Shown piece by piece: positions 34,379-45,842 of a DNA stretch of 64,000 bases. The number at the start of each line of letters is the position of its first letter. Positions within the stretch are counted from its first letter, which is position 1. The notes under the pieces are model-generated. The model made no database searches. It saw nothing but the letters and a program-made list of their open reading frames with translations, and was not told the origin of the DNA. Origin of the DNA: Ciona intestinalis (taxonomy: Eukaryota; Chordata; Ascidiacea; Phlebobranchia; Cionidae); NCBI RefSeq assembly GCF_000224145.3, contig NC_020175.2:2579278-2643277 (forward strand), given 5' to 3'. A program made the translations under genes and the position numbers.

Positions 34379-35370
34379 ACAGCGCTTAATTTTTTTTCGA
34401 GTGTGTTATTGTGAATGGTATTTGCATTGAAAAGCGTACCCCAAGCCAATTATATTCTTGTGGGTGAGGTCCTTGCCAATGACCCAGCAGGAACTATAGG
34501 CCAGATTTATCCCATTACCCCTAAGGCCTATATATAGAAAATACTTACATAAATGACCATATATTCACGCAAGGCATGTATAAAATATCCAAGAATTTTG
34601 CTATGTGGATTTAACCCAAATACTGGATTTAAGTGCTATATGGATACGCCTGTTCAGGAAATTGGATTTTATTCGTTACGTAACAGAACGACGTGTCATG
34701 AATATCATATATGCCCCGGGTTTATACGAATTGCGCGACGTTGCAATAAAATTAATACACAAGTTATGAAATTAATACTGCATTAAAATTCACTTAAAGT
34801 GATACAGGCTATAGTTTAAAAAAAACAAGTTTTGTGCAATTCAAAATAAATTGGTTGTAACTAAACGTTGTAAAAGCATTGTCACACTAATAATACGGCG
34901 TTGGAAGCATATGTTGGGGAGGACACTTATTGCGACAAATTATGGCTATATGCCTAACAATCTGTGTTTTTGCAAGACCATACAAGTATACATTTAAGTT
35001 TATTACAGAATTAAGCTTATCCAGATAATTAAAAAAATTGTGATGAAATTTAGAATTGTGATAAAATTTAAAATACATACCCGTTTAAATTGAAAAGTAA
35101 ATAGTAAATACATTCAAACTGTAAAGAATAAATTGTATAACGGAACCATCATAGACAGATGACAAAGGTTTGTACAATTGATCTCCACTATAAGCGGGAG
35201 GTTCACGCTTGCCGAAGCAGAACGGTTTAATTAGCTGTTTGACGTAGCAAAGCTAGCAAGAAAATCTTAAATAGCAGTTATACCAAACCACAAAGATATC
35301 AAACTACAAGGAATAATGAAACCGTACTTCGGGACGCGTCAGGGTCGCGTCAAATATACATATACATATA
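34379..35370. other. intergenic spacer
   Basis: No gene or repeat recognised. A 77-residue open frame at 34553-34786 has no recognisable similarity and no supporting context. Confidence 0.5.
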
Positions 35371-35548
35371 TATATAGTACTGCTCGGTAGAAGGGTATAC
35401 GGGACACCTATATGGCACAATGTCCAAATATCCTGATCGTGTTTTAAACAATTAATAGCGGTCTATGGGGGTAGTGAGGATACGGTTTTGTAATTTTTTG
35501 AATGTTCTTTGTTTACTACCGAATGGGACGAGAAAATAGCATGACAAT
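35371..35548 (+). mobile_element. MITE copy 18 (family A), right end lost
   Basis: Left end and core are present; the right inverted repeat is missing. Between the SLC22 and P450 genes. Confidence 0.75.
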
Positions 35549-35977
35549 TAAAAGATGCAAATTCTTTCATGTGTTTTTATGCCTATTCCTAATAATATTA
35601 TTTATTAGTCAAAATTAAAACAATTTTTGTTCCACTTTACCCAACCGTGCGTTTTATAACACTTTCTTTAAGGTTTTGTCAATTAATAAAGGTATTATAT
35701 ATCAGTAAGTTTATATTTATTACAGAACTTTGGATTATTTGATCTATGATATGACAACGGGTCAGCGGTATACTGTCAATGAACATTAACCATTTGACAA
35801 AAATAATCAAAAACAGCAAGAACAACGAAAATGGTATCTTTATTACCACTTACGTGCTCAATAATCACACCTGAGTGATTATGACGCAATGTCAAAGTCA
35901 TCCAAGCGTGCACAAACTTTGCTAATGCCGAGAACGCCACGGTTGGAAGTTTTTTAATAAAAGTTTAAGCAGCAAAT

Positions 35978-38900
35978 ATGTTTGAAAACGTTGGATACTA
36001 TTTCTCGTGGTCGTTGTTGACCTCCAGTCACGTCATATCCGCTTTCATCGGGGTCTTCACTCTTCTTATGTTCGTGTATTATTACTGGTGGAAGTTTCCC
36101 CACCCACGGTACCCACCCGGGGTTAGGGGAATACCCGTTCTGGGGGCAACACCTTTTTTTGGAAAGTACGCCCAAGAAAAGTTGGCGATTTGGTCACGTG
36201 ATACGTATGGTCCAGTTATGTCGGCTAGGTTCGGGCAAGATGAAGCTGTCGTGTTAAATGATTACGAATCGGTTCATGAGGTACATAATAATAACGTTAT
36301 TTGTCCCTTCGATTACGTGAGCAAAGATTTAGAAATGTTTTTTAACGAAAAGACAGGATATAGCAACAAAAGAAAATAAGCTTTGTGCTACACCAATAGC
36401 AAACAAACAAGCCATTTATGTTTAATTTTTAACAAGTTAAACTTATAATAGAAGCTTAGGTGCGTAAAGACAACCCATACATAGCTTGTAATATTGAACA
36501 AATAACTATCCTTTGTAACTACAGTATCATGTATAATTGTATGGTATGTCGTTCATGTCCTTTTACCGTTTTTATATTTGCAACTTTGATATCGCGAGTT
36601 CACCGAGTTTATTGATTCGATTTTATGTACTTGGCAAACATGAAATTCAAATGCGCAACAACGAAACTTTATTGAGTTACCAATCCATTTAACGGTGGAT
36701 GCCGCTGGCGTTGTGATTTTAAGTGTGGTCGGTTGTGTTTATTGCCAATACACAACGCTTTCCACTGTTTATGGCGTAATATGTAAAACGCTGGCTTTTT
36801 ATGGTTGACTTCTCATATACGTGGTTTGCTATTAGTTTGCTGTATCATATTAAAGAGGGACCAAAGTTTTATAAACGAGAATCCTTACTAAGCTGAACCA
36901 ATTCCAATCCGAATCCAAAAAGGGTTTAAAGGCATTTGTTACAATTTAATGCGTAACGTTTTCTTATGGCATAGTAGGATTGGGAAAGACGGGACACATT
37001 TAGCACATATAATATTCAAATATTCTGTTCGTGTTTTTAATTCAAATATTCTGTTCGTGAAAACTTTGTTTTCTTTCTAACAAAGTTTTTGGGGACAAAA
37101 TAAATGGTGCTTTTCCCCAGGCTTTGGTGAAAAACCTTCAATATTTCAACTCAAGACCATTCGTTTATGTGGCTGCACAAGTCACAAAAGGCTATGGAAT
37201 TGCATTTGCTGATGATCATCAAAATTGCATGGAAGTGAGAAGCTTTAGTTTGTCCGCCTTACGTGGGTAAGTTGCGGATTATTGTCCAATTGGTCACTAA
37301 AATGGTTGTCCAAATTATCAGCTATACAGAAAAAAAAAAAATTAAAAAAAATGAATACTTACCAACAAAGTATAAAAATACGTGGTAACTCTTAAGCGAG
37401 CACGAGGTGTATGAAACAGAACACCCGTGTTATAGAATGATCGTCGTTTTCGGGCCACGCGAGGATAAAGTTAGTTATTCATTGATTAACTTCATATATA
37501 AGTAGGGTAGGGGTAAGACGGGACACCTTTAGCACATAATATACAAATATTTTGAACGTGTTTTAAACAATTAACAACGGTACATGGGAGTTGTAAGAAT
37601 ATGATTTTATAATGTTTTTTTACGAACAAACGAAACGAGAAAAATAATAAAAGGTGTCCCATCTTACCCCCTTAGTATTTAAATTACGTTGCTTGATTTG
37701 TTTATGTTTCCAGACTTGGTATAGGACGCCGAACAATGGAAACTCGAGTTTCTGAAATTGCCCAAGATCTCGTCAGAACGTTAGAAGATTTGAATGAAAA
37801 ACCAACCGATCTTAAGGTTTAATGTTCTGCTTTAACCCAATAACTAATCCTATCTTGAAAACGAAATTCTGTCGCCGATTTTGTTTGCGAAGAAAATACA
37901 TTTACACGACCTGAATCGCAGTTAAATTAACTTTATGACGTAGATGGCGATCGGAAGCACCGTAGCCAATGTGATCTGCAGCGTCGTCTTCGGAAAAACT
38001 TACGAAGCAGACGACCAAGAATATGAATATGCAGTACGTTGCAGTTTCGACTGGTAAGCCAAATTGAAACGATTCATTAGCGGTTTATTAAATTTTAAAC
38101 AAACTTTAAAACGATTCATAGCAACCTAAAAGAAACAAAGAGTTAAAGTAGTTAAAGTCAACTTAAACGCGTACGCTAACTTAACTGCAGTACAACTGGC
38201 AAGTAACATATGCAAAGTGAGTAACGTGGCAAATTAGGAAAAGCGGGAGAAACGTAGGAATGTGAACTAGGAGCGGCGCACTTAAAGCGGCGTGTAACAA
38301 TAATAAGAGAGAAGGAATTCACTACATATATATGTTTGTAAATAGGCGGAAATTCAAAGATAAGTCTCACTGAGACTGTTTAACTGAATAAGAAATCCCA
38401 TGACACGATTTCTGAAAAATGACTGAAACACAATACTATCCTACCGGTTATATAGTATAAGGGTGGGGGAAAATGGGACACCTTAACCACATAATACCCA
38501 GATATCCTGATCGTGCTTTGAATAATTATTAACGAACTATCAGAGTCGCGATACGGTTTTGTAAATCTTTGAATGTTCAAAACGAGAAAATAGAATGAAA
38601 AGGTGCCCCATCTCCCCCCACCTTACTAAACAAAACAGAAACTCTACTATGGACATGCCGTGGCTGTTATTTAATAGCGTTAAACGTTATCTTTTTCTCA
38701 TCGCTATATTACTATACTGTGTGTAACTTTGTTTATGACATCTTTGTAGCTACGGTGACCCAGAGAACTCTGAATATTTAAGCTTTCTTTTCTTCTATCC
38801 GGCATTGAGACATATACAACCTTTTAAACGAGCCATGGAGAAGTTTGTACTCGTTCAAGCTGGTTTGGAAGGTTGGTTGCGCTGGTCGTGTGTTAGATTA

Positions 38901-40967
38901 AGGGTAAAAAAATGAATATAGCCTAAAGTCCTTAGGGGTAAGTTGTCCTGTGGGATAAAATCTTATTGTACCTAATATCAAAAACAACTAGCAACGGTCT
39001 GTGGAAGTCATAAGGATACGGTTTTATAATTCTTTAGATGCGTTAATTCTTTACTACCAAATGGGACGAGAAAATATAATGAAAATGTATCTCATTTTCC
39101 CTCACCCTACAATATGTTGGTGTTGAAGATTTTTGTGGGAAAGAGATTGAAAAACATAAGAAGCACCTTGACGAGAATGAACCCGCAGACTACATCGATG
39201 CTTTCCTCGTTGAAATGAAGAAACATTCCGCTCAAGATTCATGGTTTCATGTATGTTAGTGTTGTAAAAATGAATATAGGGAAGGGAAAGGCGGGACAAA
39301 TTTCGTTTGATTTTCTCCTCCCATTTCGTAGTAAACAAAGAATATTAAAAGATTTATAAAACCGTATCCTCACGATTCGTAATTGTTTAAATCAAGATCA
39401 GGATATTTAGATGTATATTTGTATGTAACTTTTTACTTTATCCTCGCGTGGCCGGAAAACGACAGTCGTTATAACACGGGTGTTATGTTTCACACACTTC
39501 TGTGCCAGCTTACGGGTTACCAAGTATGTTACTTAGTGTGTGATATTATGTTCTAAAGGTGTCCCTCACCCTACTATATTATATGAAAACAATAAACTTA
39601 TCGAACAAAATGCTATACGGTAAATTGTATTTCAAGGAGACGGAGCTACGACATTGCTTGGTGGACTTTTTCATCGCTGGTACAGAGACAAGCACTAACG
39701 CAATACTCTGGTCGCTATTGGCGTTAATACATTATCCCAATATACAAGAGGAAATTCACCAAGAACTAATCGATAATATTGGTAGGGTAACTATTATCAC
39801 CAGACTTCCATGTCCCAATTCTTAAATTAATTCAGTTAACTTAAGTTAGACAGTATATTTTCTATAAAATTGCTTTCTTATTGCGCGCTTTGTCATAAAC
39901 AGATGTCTATAGTCCTGAACCTAGCAAATAGAATTTGACTTGCAAAAAATGGAAAGTTAAAAAGTAAATCTTCTTCTTGCCACTACTAAAAGATGATTAC
40001 ATATATTTGTGTTTATAATATGTAGGCCTACTGTTTAACCCTTTCTGTGCCACGGATAGCAGATGGTAGCACTTTTATCCGGTCAAACTGTTTGTTTGCA
40101 CACTTGCCATACAATTTTCCTGGATGTTGATTTTCCAACTTGAAATTTTCGTTGAAGGTGAACAAGTCGTTCCCAGCATCGACCACAGAGACAAGCTTCC
40201 ACTATTCCGTGCGTTTGTTCAGGAAATATTTCGATTCAAAACACTCCTGCCCCTGTCAATTCAACATAGAGCCAGTCATGACGTAGAGATTGGAGGTTAC
40301 GTCATTCCAAAAGGAACAAAGGTTGTTGGTTTTGATCTAAAACAGTATGAAGTGAATGAATGTAATTTACTTTATCCTCGCGTGGCCGGAAAATAACAGT
40401 CGTTATAACACGGGTGTTCTGTTTCATTCATTTCGTATTACGAGTTACCAAGTATATATGTTACTTTGGGGGTGATTATTTTTGAGGGGATTTTCTTTTG
40501 TGTGGCTGATAATTTGGACAACTCGTTAGAGACCACTGGGTTGGAGCAATTGCCGTTAAAGCGTCTTGCCTAGGCGCACTATATCACCGACTATGCTACG
40601 GCGCATGACATTTTATTGTATATTTAAATCCAACCAGGTTTTCCCGAACCTTCACGCTGTACACCACGATCCAAATACTTGGGAAAATCCGAGCGATTTT
40701 AACATTTATCGCCACGTTGATAAACACGGAAAGTTTATTCCCTCAAAGAAAGTGATCCCGTTCGGAATCGGAGCTCGATCTTGTCTTGGTGAGAAGCTGG
40801 CAAATGTTGAGGTCTTCCTCTTCCTCGCTAACATCATTAAAAGGTTTGAGATTCTTCCCGATCCTGAGAGCAAAGAGCTTCCGGACTTTAAAGATGGCAT
40901 CAACGGTTTTATTTACGTTCCTTACCGTTACAAAGTTGTTACAAAACCAAGAATCATTAATGAGTAA
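35978..40967 (+). CDS. CYP2-like cytochrome P450
   Basis: Microsomal haem-thiolate monooxygenase for xenobiotics, steroids or fatty acids; substrate unknown. Nine exons: 35978-36280, 37121-37266, 37714-37816, 37944-38053, 38750-38871, 39129-39250, 39637-39781, 40158-40321, 40638-40967; all phases agree, 514 aa. N-terminal membrane anchor (~18-38), proline hinge PRYPPGVRGIPVLG, helix C region TKGYGIAFADD...RSFSLSALRG (the usual WxxxR Trp is replaced; CMEVRSF is seen), NVICSVVFGK, I-helix FFIAGTETSTN, K-helix EIFR, and the haem loop FGIGARSCLGEKLA with its Cys ligand. Nine exons is also the usual count of vertebrate CYP2 genes. An acceptor (taagcag) lies 5 nt before the ATG. Most introns carry repeats. 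Confidence 0.95.
36289..36420 (-). repeat. interspersed repeat family C at a splice donor
   Basis: Its tail (aataataataacg) begins about 8 bp after the P450 exon 1 donor; then tcgattacgtgagcaaagat. Antisense to the gene, head incomplete. Confidence 0.65.
36970..37050 (+). mobile_element. MITE copy 19 (family A), left part only
   Basis: Left end followed by a local duplication (aatattctgttcgtg occurs twice); rest missing. In P450 intron 1. Confidence 0.65.
37282..37485 (+). mobile_element. SINE tail (family B)
   Basis: Head missing; runs from ggtcactaa through cacgaggtgtatgaaac to gaggataaagttagtta. It lies in P450 intron 2, just left of MITE copy 20. Confidence 0.75.
37493..37677 (+). mobile_element. 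MITE copy 20 (family A)
   Basis: Near full-length, ending 36 bp before P450 exon 3. Confidence 0.85.
38449..38628 (+). mobile_element. MITE copy 21 (family A)
   Basis: Near full-length with a deletion near tgttcaaaacgag, in P450 intron 4. Confidence 0.85.
38930..39114 (+). mobile_element. MITE copy 22 (family A), diverged
   Basis: Left end strongly changed, right half clear; it ends 14 bp before P450 exon 6, so its right inverted repeat sits in the polypyrimidine/branch region. Confidence 0.75.
39274..39579 (-). mobile_element. MITE copy 23 (family A) with a SINE inside
   Basis: The element is split by a family B SINE fragment at about 39421-39540; both outer ends are present. In P450 intron 6. 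Confidence 0.8.
39421..39540 (-). mobile_element. SINE fragment (family B) nested in MITE copy 23
   Basis: Reads cctcgcgtggccggaaaacg to gttaccaagtatgttac; only the tail half of the SINE. The nesting dates the SINE insertion after the MITE. Confidence 0.78.
40348..40605 (-). mobile_element. SINE (family B), reverse
   Basis: Nearly complete, with part of the head lost, filling most of P450 intron 8; it starts 26 bp after exon 8. Confidence 0.8.
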
Positions 40968-41767
40968 TACTGAGGCGTTGATGGTGTATATATACCCATA
41001 ACTGTTTAATTTGTAAATAGTTGAGCCACGGCTAGGATTCTCTTCTTATTTAAGTAAAATACTGTCTGGGTTGGGCAGTTGTATTCGAAAAACAAATTCC
41101 GTGTGATGAAAATACCTTAAACTCAAAACAATTTGGTGCAAATGGTTCCGATCTGTCGGAAGTCTGATAACTGTTGTAATAATGGCAAAGTCAGATATCA
41201 TGTATAGCCTAGGATATATGCTACGCATTTCAACAATCGTAGCTATCTAGTAACTACATTAGTGCTATATTATAATCATGTAAATAGAACTATAGTAGCG
41301 TGGGTAAGATGGGACTCTGAGTAAAATAGGGGTATTTTCAAATCCCCTTTTACGGCTATACATTTGACGATGGACGAAAAAATGTTACAGTATATATTAT
41401 TCGACAGTATTCTCACGGTCCAACAAAGTACGATGCAATGGCGGTTGCTGTTGATAAATATTAAAGCTCGGTGTGCAAATACCAGCATTTTTTTAATGCC
41501 GGAAAAAAAGTATAATAATAAGGTGATCATTTTAAATGCTTGCTGAATTATATTACAACTCCCGCAATTTTGTAGTGAAGTATTTCGTACAGTTTCATTT
41601 TGTCCTATTAAATTTGATTTAGGGGATCAATATGGTTTAAATTAGGAATAAAATCAACACAAAAAAACATAGTAGCCTACACAACGTATGACACTGTTTG
41701 GCAAACTACAGCAGCAACACTTTAACTGCTATACGAACTTATTAATTAAAATATTTTGGTCACGAAC
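40968..41767. other. spacer between converging P450 and kinase-macrodomain genes
   Basis: 3' region of the P450 gene; no gene seen. A solo MITE-like end (tatagtagcgtgggtaaga) occurs at about 41291-41318 without the rest of the element. Confidence 0.45.
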
Positions 41768-41934
41768 ATATAGTAGGGTGGGGGATCCTTTCAACCATTT
41801 TTTCGTCCCATTTGGTAGAAAACAAAGAATTATAAAACCGTATTCACACAACTCGCATGAACCGTCGGTAATTGTTTAAAAGAGGATCGGGGTAATATGT
41901 GCTAAAGGCGTCCCGTCTTACCCCACCTTGCTAT
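41768..41934 (-). mobile_element. MITE copy 25 (family A), small deletions
   Basis: Reverse, both ends present, bordered by TATA at the left; between the 3' ends of the P450 and kinase-macrodomain genes. Confidence 0.83.
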
Positions 41935-42160
41935 GTATATGGTTTAGCGGCATTTCAAAAAAGGGCGATGTAGCATTTTGTTACTCGTGCCCGTTAACTG
42001 CATTTGTCATGTTATGCATTATTAGCTAAGTTGGCAGCAGTCAACAATATTTTGCCTAATGGCACTACAGAGTTCACAGAGTTGTCCCCATAAAAAGCAA
42101 ATGCAAAGTAATATTTTGTTATAAAAAGTTGTACTAGAGTGTCAGACACTTCCACACGAT

Positions 42161-45100
42161 TTAAGATGAATAAAACTTCCCTTTCTCAGTTTTAGTAGGA
42201 AAATACTGTTTCATAAGCTCTTCATATATAACATAGTCCAGGTCATTGTAGACACAGAAAATAATCCTATCTATGCTTTCATGGTGTTCTGATAACCATT
42301 CTCTCACAATAAAGAGAGCAACCTTAGCAGCTTCGGAGCTAGGATAAGCATGCATGCCTGTCGAAATGCAAGGAAATGCAATAGACTTTAAACCATGGTC
42401 GAGAACTAATTTAAGACAGTGGATATATGCGCTCTGTAATTTATCGCGCACCATACCCACTGGACCTACTGTGTGGATAACGTGCTTAGCTAGAAGATTA
42501 AAGCCTGGAGTAATTTTGGCTTCTCCAACGGGGCAACCTGAAAGCTTAATGCATGCCTGCAAGAGTCCTTCCCCTGCTACTTTGTGTATAGCATCATCTA
42601 CATGGTTGCCACCACCTGGAATTAAACTTGTATTGGTGGCACTTACGATGGCGTCCACTTTTAAAGTTGTGATGTCCGCTTTGACCAATTTTACTTTTTT
42701 GTTGATGGATTTGTTCACAACTGAAAAATACAAACTGGTGTATGAAAAAATCATCGTAAAAACAGAATTTAATTTTTTTGCAAATTTTGGACAAAAATGC
42801 AAGAAAGATTCTTTTATATATCCTTGGCATTTAGGTAGGAGTTACCGTTTATGTAACTTTGTGACTGCTTGTTATCTCTTTATGGTTGACATTTAATCGC
42901 TTGGTAAAGTTGGAAGTGCTATAACCGCTGATCCACAAAGTGCCCAAAAAATGAGACATACATTAAAAAATATATAAAAAATGACCATACCAAACCAAAA
43001 GAATACGTACAAAAAGGCGAAACCAAAATATGAGCGGAATTACTTTTAATTACAGTAAAAAAATCACTTACCATAGAGCTTGTAAACTGGAAAGAAATTG
43101 TTTTGTTGATATGCGTAAGGTTTTGACACATACGGTACTGTTTTGCTTACGGGTGTTGGCTTATGTTGCTGGTACGCTGGTTCGCTTTTTTGTGCAAGTT
43201 TGGTTTTATTTAGTTTTTTGTGTGATTTAGTCACACTTGTGATTGGTGTTTTGTTTTCAGGTGATTTTTGTTTGTCCTTTATTCCAAGGATGCTGGTAGC
43301 TTCTTCAAGTTTATCCATAGGAACAGATAGGGTTTCTAAAACTGAAATTTTGGTTTTTAATTAGGCGTTTAAAATAGAAAAATTTGAAGTGAGTGAGCAT
43401 ATGGTGCACGTAATAAAAAATATGTTAACCGTTTATAATAGAATGAGTTAATGTCATTCGTTCATGTGCAAAACTACAGGTACATATGCAGTCTCCTAAT
43501 TAAAATAGAAAAATTTGAAAGCGGGTTTATGGTGTATGAAATAAAAAAATATAGTATATAACTCTGTCTATAATAGGATAGATCAAAGTCATTCACCACA
43601 TGCAAAACTACTAATGCATATGTAGTCTCCTAATTAAACACAAATTTAAAACATACAATACCACCATTCACGAACCACCATGTCAGGGTCTTTGACTGAA
43701 TATAGTAGGTTAGGGAAGATGGGACACCTTTAGCCCATAATGTCTAAATATCCTGATCAGGTTTTAAACAATTGCAATGGTCTATAGGAGTCATAAAAGT
43801 TTAACAATACCTTGAATGTTTTTTGCTTACTACCAAATAGATTGAGAAAATACCACGAAAAGCTGTCCCATTTTCTCCCACCTTACTATATATTAGTAGC
43901 AATAAAACATACCATGTACCTTGTGTAATGTTCGGACGAAGTGTCGGTTCTTGGTCCCAACATCTTATCATCATAGAACGCAAAGTTTTGAAAATTTGCA
44001 AATCCTGTTTTTGGTCTTGTTTGATATCGTTTTCTGCCTGATTTATTTGCTGTAAATTTGGTCTCTCACATTTTGCAACAATAGCGCATTGGGCAACATC
44101 TTTTGGAACGAGTGCATCTGAATATGCTGCTATTCTTGTCAGCAACTCATATATTATAATCCCATAGCTGTAAAGTAAGTATTTAAGTGTCTTTAAACAT
44201 AATTGACATTGGCTTAGGAATTATTTGATTATGTTTTTAAGAAAAATCTGATTTTAATGTTTAGTATTGAGGAAATAAAGAATAAACATAGTGTTAAACT
44301 TTTTGAAAAAATTTAAATTTCAATAAAATAGATAAAAATTAGTATTTTAATGTATTTTGGACTAAAAGGGAATTTCAAACAACAGCAAACATCTGTTTTT
44401 TATTAAAGATGTTTAAAAAAATTTTAAAAATATTCATCCACAAAGAAACATACATGGTGACTCGTAAGCTGGCACGAGGTGTATGAACACCGTGTTATAA
44501 CGACTATCGACTGTCGTTTCCCGCCTCGCGAGGATAAAGTAAGTTACATTTATTCAAAAAATTTCTACCTGTATATATCCATAGCAGTAGTTTTCTTCTC
44601 GGAAAGATTACTGAGAAATTCAGGAGCAGTGTATGGCCATGTATGTTGCGTGGAATGAGGAATATGCAATGTTGATGTACCAACACCTGTACTTTCTTTG
44701 ATGTTCACTGAACCAAAATCAGCCAGCTTTAGCTCCAGGTTTTCCGATAAAAGTATGTTTTGAGGTTTAATGTCACTATGTATAAAAGCTTTTTTCTTAT
44801 CGTGTGTGTGTATGTGTTTAATGGCTGATGCCAACTCCTGTAAAAGCCGTAGTCGCTCATGTAATGGTAATTCTTTGTCTGATTTGATGAGGCTCTCCAT
44901 GTTTCCACCTACATCATAATAATAATTTTATTTGCTTCTTCGATTACGGTAGCAAGGATTTAAAAATATATTGAGAGAAAAGACAGGATATAGCGGCAAA
45001 ACATCAGTTGTTAAAAAACGCTTACACAGGTAAAAACATATTTACATTTAGTTGAATAAAAATAAGCGCGGTCGCTACACCTAGCGGACAAACAAGCCAT

Positions 45101-45842
45101 TTGTGTTTAATTATTTTCAAATTAGTCTTCTAATACAAGCAAAAGTGTGCAGGAGACTGACCCGTACAATGGGGGAAGTTGGTTTTATCCCGAAATTGAC
45201 CCCAAGATCGCGTCATTATGCAAAAACAAAACCTCCAATAAGTAATTCCACCAACCTGTCATGTATTCCATCACAATACCATCCATCTGGAAGAGGGAAA
45301 CCACACCAAGGAATTTGACAATATGCGGGTGATTCATTCGGTAAAGGACTTTTGCTTCAATTTCAAACCTGACGACAAGTTAAGTAAATATAAAAAAGGT
45401 GTGTTGTATACCAGCCTAATGCACATGAAAAATGATAAACCTACAATTTAAACAACACTTTTATTTTCTGAAAAAAAAACAATACAAAATTAAATATAAA
45501 TATGTTTTTAACTGTAAGCAGGTTTTAACAACTGTTGTTTTGTCGCTATATCCTGTCTTTTTGTTTAAAACACTTCTAAATCTTTGCTACCGTAATCGAA
45601 GAGACAAATTAAGGTATTACTATTATATATTATTAAAAAATGGTCAAAATTGCTTACTCTTTTTTAGCCTTTTCTATTTTTTCCTTGTCTCCAGTAATGT
45701 AGAACAGCTTGAGAGCTACAGAACCCAATGATTCATGACGACAAACTCGAACTTCTCCAAAACTTCCCCTTCCAACAAGGGTGAAATTTTCATCGTTAAA
45801 TTGGCTCGGAAAATCTTTTGCGCTGTGTTTTGTTACATCCAT
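42161..45842 (-). CDS. protein kinase-macrodomain fusion protein
   Basis: Six exons: 45658-45842, 45256-45368, 44569-44908, 43920-44167, 43072-43341, 42161-42720. Every splice site is GT-AG and every junction keeps phase: 571 aa. Residues ~20-300 are a complete kinase domain: glycine loop GRGSFGEV (24-31), VALK with Lys45, helix-C Glu (EIEAKVL, ~66), catalytic HSDIKPQN (143-150), DFG (163-165), APE (194-196), DIYSYG (210-215), RPNITQVLETL (~289-299). Catalytic HSD lacks the usual Arg, so it is a non-RD kinase, as in RIPKs; I would place it near the TKL/RIPK group. Residues ~300-385 are a Lys/Gln/Pro-rich linker. Residues ~390-571 are a MACROD-type macrodomain ([49 protein letters not shown]) in one exon. 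Likely binds or removes ADP-ribose; partner unknown. An acceptor lies 3 nt before the ATG. Confidence 0.9.
43700..43892 (+). mobile_element. MITE copy 26 (family A)
   Basis: Near full-length, in intron 4 of the kinase-macrodomain gene, starting 28 bp after the exon 4 donor (gene direction). Confidence 0.85.
44431..44556 (+). mobile_element. SINE tail (family B)
   Basis: Runs from catccacaaagaaac to gaggataaagtaagttac and stops 13 bp from the exon 3 donor of the kinase-macrodomain gene, antisense. Confidence 0.75.
44919..45115 (-). repeat. interspersed repeat family C reaching a splice acceptor
   Basis: Nearly full family C copy, sense to the kinase-macrodomain gene. Its ATT tail (aattattattatgatg) runs into the tag of the exon 3 acceptor at 44909. 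Confidence 0.75.
45520..45640 (+). repeat. interspersed repeat family C
   Basis: Contains ttttaacaactgttgttttg and gctaccgtaatcgaagagac with an attactattat tail; in intron 1 of the kinase-macrodomain gene, about 18 bp from the exon 1 donor, and inverted relative to the copy at 44919-45115. Confidence 0.72.

Noticed and set aside
34553-34786. 77-residue open frame between the SLC22 and P450 genes
   Set aside because: No recognisable domain, no splice or leader context, and of a length expected by chance.
26124-39579. Family A elements as introners that created the introns
   Set aside because: Element ends do not coincide with splice sites, both orientations occur, and the P450 has the usual nine-exon layout of vertebrate CYP2 genes, so the introns look older than the insertions.
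41291-41340. A further full MITE copy (would be number 24)
   Set aside because: Only one inverted end is recognisable; core and second end are missing.
42354-42896. 180-residue open frame on the plus strand
   Set aside because: Antisense to the macrodomain exon of the fusion gene; no similarity to a known protein.
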